A stretch of 37,030 bases of DNA from JAQXDR01 sp038138625 (GTDB taxonomy: Bacteria; Pseudomonadota; Alphaproteobacteria; Rhodobacterales; Rhodobacteraceae). Location: positions 1 through 37,030 of the forward strand of contig JAYQEA010000028.1 in the NCBI GenBank assembly GCA_038138625.1, in the 5' to 3' direction. Below, one piece after another: positions 32,625 to 37,030 of the stretch. How positions within the stretch are numbered: the stretch's first letter is position 1; each line of letters begins with the position of its first letter. The position numbers and the translations under genes are program-made. The notes below the pieces were generated by a model. It made no database searches. It had not been told where the DNA came from and saw nothing but the letters and a program-made list of their open reading frames with translations.

Positions 32625-35531
32625 CTACCCCAAAGCTGTGCTGCAACGACCGCAGGTGTTCGGGTGTGCATAAAGCCCGACGTCCGGCAGTATTTTCCAG
32701 CAGCGTTGACATTTTTTGCCCTCTGCTTTGGCAAAGCTGACAGCGACTCCCGGATGGTCATCGAGTGTAAAGCCTTCTGCCATGCCGGCCTTGATCTCGA
32801 TCTTCGAGACAATGCAGATGTCATCAAAATCGACGCTCTCGGCCAGGGCGCGCAGGCTGTCGTCGGCGATATAGACGATCGGGGCAGCCTCTAGGCTGGA
32901 TCCGATGATTTTGTCACGACGTTGTTCTTCCAATGCGCCTGTCACCACGCGACGCATTTTACGAATGGCGTCCCATTTTTGTGCAAGCGCATCATCGATC
33001 CAGTTGGGGGGGGTCATGGGGATGTCATAAAGGTGAACCGAATCATTTTCGTCTGGAAAGCGTGATTGCCAGACATCTTCGCAGGTGAAGACCATGATAG
33101 GTGCAAGCCACGTGGTCAGACGATGAAACAAAAGATCCATGACTGTTCGCGCTGCCCGCCGCCGGGGTGTGTCGCCATCACAATACAGGGCATCCTTGCG
33201 GACATCGAAGTAGAAGGCTGACAGTTCTCCAGTGCAAAAATTAAAGACTTGTTGAATGACACCCTGAAAGTCGTAGGCCGCATACCCTGTGCGAACGATC
33301 TCGTCTAATTCAGCCAGCCGGTGCAGGACATAGCATTCCAATTCGGGCATGTCGGTCGGATCGACACGATCAGCTTCGGTGAAACTGGACAAGGCCCCAA
33401 GCATAAAGCGCAATGTGTTGCGCAGCCTGCGATAACTGTCTGCCACACCCTTCAGGATTTCGGGACCGATTCGCAGGTCGGCCGAATAGTCTGATTGGGC
33501 CACCCAAAGGCGCAGGATATCAGCACCGTATTGTTTGGTCACGTCCTCGGGCGCCACAGTGTTGCCCACCGATTTGGACATCTTGTTGCCCTTTTCATCG
33601 AGTGTGAAGCCGTGAGTCAGGACACCACGATAGGGCGCGTGACCGCGAGTGCCACATGCTTGTAGCATTGAACTGTGAAACCAACCGCGATGTTGATCCG
33701 TACCCTCAAGATACAAATCTGCCAGACCATCATCGCTGCCATCTTCACGGTCACGCAGCACAAAGGCGTGTGTCGATCCGCTATCAAACCAGACGTCCAA
33801 AATGTCGAACACTTGCGTCCATTCGGCAGGATCGTAATCCTCACCAAGGAAACGTTCTTTGGCGTTTGGCATGTACCAAGCGTCTGCACCTTCCTGTTCG
33901 AATGCCTCGTTGATGCGTGCATTGACGGCTGGATCACGCAGCAAAAAGTCTGGATCCGTTGGCAAGGCCCCTTTTTTGGTAAAACAGGTAAGCGGGACAC
34001 CCCATGCGCGTTGGCGCGAAAGAACCCAGTCTGGCCGTGCCTCGATCATACTGTAAAGCCGGTTGCGGCCTGTCTGCGGGGTCCACTGCACCAAGGCATC
34101 GATCGAGGTTAGGGCGCGTTGCCGGATTGTTGTGCCGTATTGATCCTGTCCATCGCCGATCTCGCGATCTATGGCGGCAAACCACTGTGGCGTGTTCCGG
34201 TAGATCACGGGAGCTTTGGACCGCCAGCTGTGTGGGTAGCTGTGGGTCATACGTCCACGCGCGATCAAGCCGCCGGCCTCAACCAGTTTCGAGATCACGG
34301 CAGAGTTTGCTTTGCCTTCTTTGCCCTTACGATCCAATACGCGGAGCCCTGCAAAAAATGGCACATGAGGCAGAAATTCTGAGTCCTCTCCGACATTATG
34401 GGTCATACGGCCAACCCAGTTGCGCGCAACGAATGCCTCGTAGTCTTCTTGTCCGTGGCTCGGTGCCGTATGTACAAATCCTGTGCCCGCCTCGTCTGTT
34501 ACATGATCACCATCGATCATGGGGACCTCGTAGTCCCAAAAGCCATCGGCTCCGTCGATGCCTGCAAATGGATGGGAAAGAGTGAGGGATGCCAGTTCTT
34601 CGTTGCTAACTGTGCGTAACCGACGATAGCCATCTGTTTCCAGACGAGCCTTGGTCAGTGTATCCTCGGCCAGTTTGTCCCCAAGGATATAGAGGTCCCC
34701 TACAGATACCCAGCACTCTTCTGGCGTTGCCGTGATCTCGTACAGGCCATAGTCAACCGTTTCGGAGTAAGCCACGGCCTTGTTGGATGGAATGGTCCAA
34801 GGGGTGGTCGTCCAGATCACGACACGCGCCTTTTCTAAATCACCCGTGCCATTGACAGGTGCGAAAGGCACCCAGATCGTGTGGCTTTTGTGGTCATGGT
34901 ATTCGATTTCAGCTTCTGCCAGCGCGGTTTTTTCAACTGGGCTCCACATGACCGGTTTGGATCCCTGATAAAGCGTGCCGGTCATCAGGAATTTTTGAAA
35001 TTCCTCTGCGATGATCCGCTCTGACCGGAAGTCCATGGTCAGATATGGCCGGTCCCACATACCCGTTACACCTAGGCGCTGGAATTCCTTGCGCTGGATA
35101 TCTATCCAACCTTCCGCAAACTTGCGGCATTCCTGGCGGAAGGCGACGGTGTCGACCTCGTCCTTGTTCTTGCCCTTCTTGCGGTACTGCTCTTCGATTT
35201 TCCATTCGATTGGCAGACCGTGGCAGTCCCACCCTGGGATATAGCGCGCGTCGCGGCCCATCATCTGTTGGCTGCGCACGACCATGTCCTTGAGGATTTT
35301 GTTGAGCGCGTGGCCGATGTGCAGGTGGCCGTTGGCGTAGGGCGGGCCGTCATGCAGGGTAAAGGGCGGGCGTGTTTCGGTTTTGGCCTTGGCGCGCAAT
35401 CGGCCATAGATATCAAGCCGCTCCCATTGTGCCAGCCAATTTGGTTCGCGTTTTGGCAGGCCCGCGCGCATCGGAAAGTCGGTTTTGGGTAGGTTAAGAG
35501 TGTTTTTATAGTCTGGGGTCTCGGCGCTCAT
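32625..35531 (-). CDS. ileS: Isoleucyl-tRNA synthetase
   Basis: A 968-aa class I synthetase that charges tRNA(Ile). The HIGH motif is at 71-74 (GHLHIGHALNK). The CP1 editing domain is between about 190 and 400 (VIWTTTPWTIPSNKA, DEAGTGFVHTAPSHGQEDY). KMSKS is at 650-654 (DEKGNKMSKSVGN). The C-terminal zinc knuckle uses C941, C944, C960 and C963 (CQRCW, CGRC), typical of the bacterial type. All catalytic and editing motifs look intact. About 245 bp upstream, before the YcjF-like gene, should hold its promoter. Confidence 0.97.
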   Translation of the reverse strand: MSAETPDYKNTLNLPKTDFPMRAGLPKREPNWLAQWERLDIYGRLRAKAKTETRPPFTLHDGPPYANGHLHIGHALNKILKDMVVRSQQMMGRDARYIPGWDCHGLPIEWKIEEQYRKKGKNKDEVDTVAFRQECRKFAEGWIDIQRKEFQRLGVTGMWDRPYLTMDFRSERIIAEEFQKFLMTGTLYQGSKPVMWSPVEKTALAEAEIEYHDHKSHTIWVPFAPVNGTGDLEKARVVIWTTTPWTIPSNKAVAYSETVDYGLYEITATPEECWVSVGDLYILGDKLAEDTLTKARLETDGYRRLRTVSNEELASLTLSHPFAGIDGADGFWDYEVPMIDGDHVTDEAGTGFVHTAPSHGQEDYEAFVARNWVGRMTHNVGEDSEFLPHVPFFAGLRVLDRKGKEGKANSAVISKLVEAGGLIARGRMTHSYPHSWRSKAPVIYRNTPQWFAAIDREIGDGQDQYGTTIRQRALTSIDALVQWTPQTGRNRLYSMIEARPDWVLSRQRAWGVPLTCFTKKGALPTDPDFLLRDPAVNARINEAFEQEGADAWYMPNAKERFLGEDYDPAEWTQVFDILDVWFDSGSTHAFVLRDREDGSDDGLADLYLEGTDQHRGWFHSSMLQACGTRGHAPYRGVLTHGFTLDEKGNKMSKSVGNTVAPEDVTKQYGADILRLWVAQSDYSADLRIGPEILKGVADSYRRLRNTLRFMLGALSSFTEADRVDPTDMPELECYVLHRLAELDEIVRTGYAAYDFQGVIQQVFNFCTGELSAFYFDVRKDALYCDGDTPRRRAARTVMDLLFHRLTTWLAPIMVFTCEDVWQSRFPDENDSVHLYDIPMTPPNWIDDALAQKWDAIRKMRRVVTGALEEQRRDKIIGSSLEAAPIVYIADDSLRALAESVDFDDICIVSKIEIKAGMAEGFTLDDHPGVAVSFAKAEGKKCQRCWKILPDVGLYAHPNTCGRCSTALG

Positions 35532-35775
35532 TGCAGGCGTCCTCGGATCACGGAGTCAAGATTGTAGATGATGCGGTCGGCGCGGGATATCTCAGCACCT
35601 TGTCCCGGCGGCTCTTAGGAGAGCGCCGGGCCAGTAATTCGTTGTATGATCGCAGAATAGTACGTCATGCCTGTGCTTATAGGGGGCCGTCTCTGAATGG
35701 TCCAGTACAGGCAAGGATAAGAAAGATATGCCACGTGCGACCTTGTCGCAGCAGCGCTGCAAGGGCTTGCGGGCT

Positions 35776-36783
35776 CTAGCCCGTCGCCTTTGAAAAAAGA
35801 CCGCTAAGAGCCGTGCGCCCGATGACCCTGCCTGAGGGTTTGCGCGATTGGGAAAAATCCAAGGGTCTGCAAACATTCATTGCAGCGACGCCCACGCGGA
35901 CTGTCAAAGCACCATTGACCAGCCCCTCACCGAATCGACGTGAAATTTTTCCCATTATGGAGCTGCCGACGAGAGGCTCCAGAAAGTCATCCCCCACCGA
36001 TAGCGCCCCGGTCGCAACCAAATGTGCCAATACGGCGCGTGTCAAACGCCATGATCCCAAAGTCCCCGAACGGCCACCATAAATTTCGCCAATCCTGCGC
36101 ACCATACGCAGATTGGTCACCAGTGCTGCGACAACGTCTGCAAGTGCCAGTGGCACAAGGGCCGTTACAGTTGCAACTTGGCGCCCTGCAGCGGCCACCT
36201 CGGCTGCTGCGGCTTTGTCCAGTGGCGCCAACAGCTCTGCTTCGGTCAGTTCGAACAGTGCTGCTGCGTCGAATACCTCGTCTTTGCGTTCTTTCAGGCG
36301 GTCGCGCCCCCAAGTCATATCTGAGCGACCAGAGTAGAGGCGCACCATGTCATCGACAACTTTTCGCGCGTCTGCGAGGCTGGCATCTGCCATGGCTGTT
36401 CGGGCGTCTCTTTGTAGTCGGTCTATCCGGGCCAAGCGCGCAAAGACGGCCGCCTCTTTGACCGCAATGATCAATGCGACTGCGACAAATCCCCCAGTCA
36501 GCGTCGCCAATATATAGCCTGCAACTGGCTGTGCTGCGATAACGGCCCATAGCGCATTCCATGCGGCGACCGAGACCCAAGCCCCGATACTGGCAACAGC
36601 AAGCGTCCAAAACCAACGTGCCATTCTGGATCCACCATGGCCCGACAGAGCCGCGACAGTCGACATTGCCTGACCTGTCGGGGGCGGATGTCCAAGGTCA
36701 GGAACAGGAGCTGCGTCTTCTACCCTGGGCACTGGTGCGGCGTCATCAAGTTCAATTAATACAGGACCAGTCGGCTGGGTCAT
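35776..36783 (-). CDS. YcjF-like membrane protein (TIGR01620 / DUF697 family)
   Basis: A 335-aa inner-membrane protein. An acidic, proline-rich N-terminus (1-50) is followed by two membrane spans (about 56-80 and 86-108), a cytoplasmic helical region (about 110-200), then a DUF697-type hydrophobic domain (about 205-260, VTALVPLALADVVAALVTNL, with RRIGEIYGGRSGTLGSWRLT) and a basic tail. In E. coli ycjF belongs to the phage-shock-protein regulon with ycjX. ATG 36783 is chosen: AAAGGAGGAGG lies upstream and it overlaps the GNAT stop (ATGA). A ycjX homologue may lie beyond the window edge (inference). Confidence 0.85.
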   Translation of the reverse strand: MTQPTGPVLIELDDAAPVPRVEDAAPVPDLGHPPPTGQAMSTVAALSGHGGSRMARWFWTLAVASIGAWVSVAAWNALWAVIAAQPVAGYILATLTGGFVAVALIIAVKEAAVFARLARIDRLQRDARTAMADASLADARKVVDDMVRLYSGRSDMTWGRDRLKERKDEVFDAAALFELTEAELLAPLDKAAAAEVAAAGRQVATVTALVPLALADVVAALVTNLRMVRRIGEIYGGRSGTLGSWRLTRAVLAHLVATGALSVGDDFLEPLVGSSIMGKISRRFGEGLVNGALTVRVGVAAMNVCRPLDFSQSRKPSGRVIGRTALSGLFSKATG

Positions 36784-37030
36784 GTTGCCTCCTCCTTTGT
36801 CCAACAATATTCTATGTCGGGTAGGCCTTCATCATTGCCCGACCCATCCGTGCGCCGTACCTCTTGAAAACCTTCGCGCAAATAGAATTTTTGCGCTTTT
36901 GCATTTTTCTGAAAGGTCCATAAATTAAGGGTCTCGCTTTGTGTTTTGGCCGCGTTCAGCAGATGCCGGCCAATCTTTTGTCCGCGCCAGTCCCGATGCA
37001 CGTACAGCGCATGAACTGTCGCGCCTTCCC
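36780..37030 (-). CDS. GNAT-family N-acetyltransferase, truncated by the window end
   Basis: The frame is open to the window edge, so this is the C-terminal 83 residues of a larger protein. ATVHALYVHRDWRGQKIGRH is the GNAT acetyl-CoA motif A (R/Q-x-x-G-x-G/A-type loop, here RGQKIG). FQKNAKAQKFYLREGFQEVR is motif B. These transfer an acetyl group from acetyl-CoA to an amine; the substrate is unknown. It overlaps the YcjF-like gene by four bases, so the pair is translationally coupled. Confidence 0.85.
   Translation of the reverse strand, partial: EGATVHALYVHRDWRGQKIGRHLLNAAKTQSETLNLWTFQKNAKAQKFYLREGFQEVRRTDGSGNDEGLPDIEYCWTKEEAT

Noticed and set aside
35532..35775. 82-codon plus-strand frame upstream of ileS
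   Set aside because: Basic, Arg/Ser-rich chance frame in the ileS promoter region with no ribosome-binding site.

Overview
The window looks like a chromosomal segment of a marine alphaproteobacterium of the Rhodobacterales (Roseobacter group). This is inferred from gene content: an alphaproteobacterial ClpS, a COQ9 protein, a membrane-anchored cytochrome c (CycM type) divergent from pheA, a DUF2927 lipoprotein, a yejABEF importer and a YcjF-type protein. No rRNA, tRNA or CRISPR array was seen. Two runs of 10 N (28945-28954 and 30624-30633) are scaffold gaps inside yejA.

Layout. Positions 1-2450 are accessory and decayed: a PIN toxin/excisionase-like antitoxin pair (VapBC50-like) with a tandem operator-like repeat upstream, the 3' end of a serine resolvase, and a broken IS5-family transposase remnant. 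Positions 2452-5494 carry an Lrp-type regulator, a GMC oxidoreductase and hemF. Positions 5460-7380 hold three RNA-modification genes (rluE and tadA on minus, rluB on plus).

Positions 7445-13959 are the most interesting part: eight closely packed plus-strand genes. They encode a 67-aa membrane protein, a divergent XpaC-like membrane protein, a 29-aa single-span peptide, a canonical XpaC, TelA, a DUF2927 lipoprotein with an HEExxQ motif, an SPFH protein with a C-terminal GYF_2 domain, and a membrane-anchored double zinc-ribbon protein. The parts resemble two Firmicute modules (xpaC-yaaN and the SPFH/zinc-ribbon part of ydjFGHI). Together they suggest an envelope-spanning membrane-stress or membrane-organising complex. 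The unit 'small membrane peptide + XpaC-like protein' occurs twice in tandem.

Positions 13960-14657 are an AT-rich non-coding stretch. It is followed by a 539-aa propeller-like protein with a duplicated YWSP module. Positions 16305-24795 are mostly housekeeping: dtd, a PfkB-family fructokinase, a quinone oxidoreductase, COQ9, rpsU, a short-chain dehydrogenase with a substituted catalytic lysine, an RsmC-like methyltransferase, clpS, a HAD hydrolase and a D,D-carboxypeptidase with a SPOR domain. Positions 24820-30749 hold the yejABEF peptide importer on minus, plus a possible 35-aa coupled ORF. Positions 30942-37030 hold cycM, pheA, ileS, a YcjF-like membrane protein and a truncated GNAT acetyltransferase.

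Starts were chosen from ribosome-binding sites, stop/start overlaps and family length. All family assignments were made by reading motifs, without database searches.
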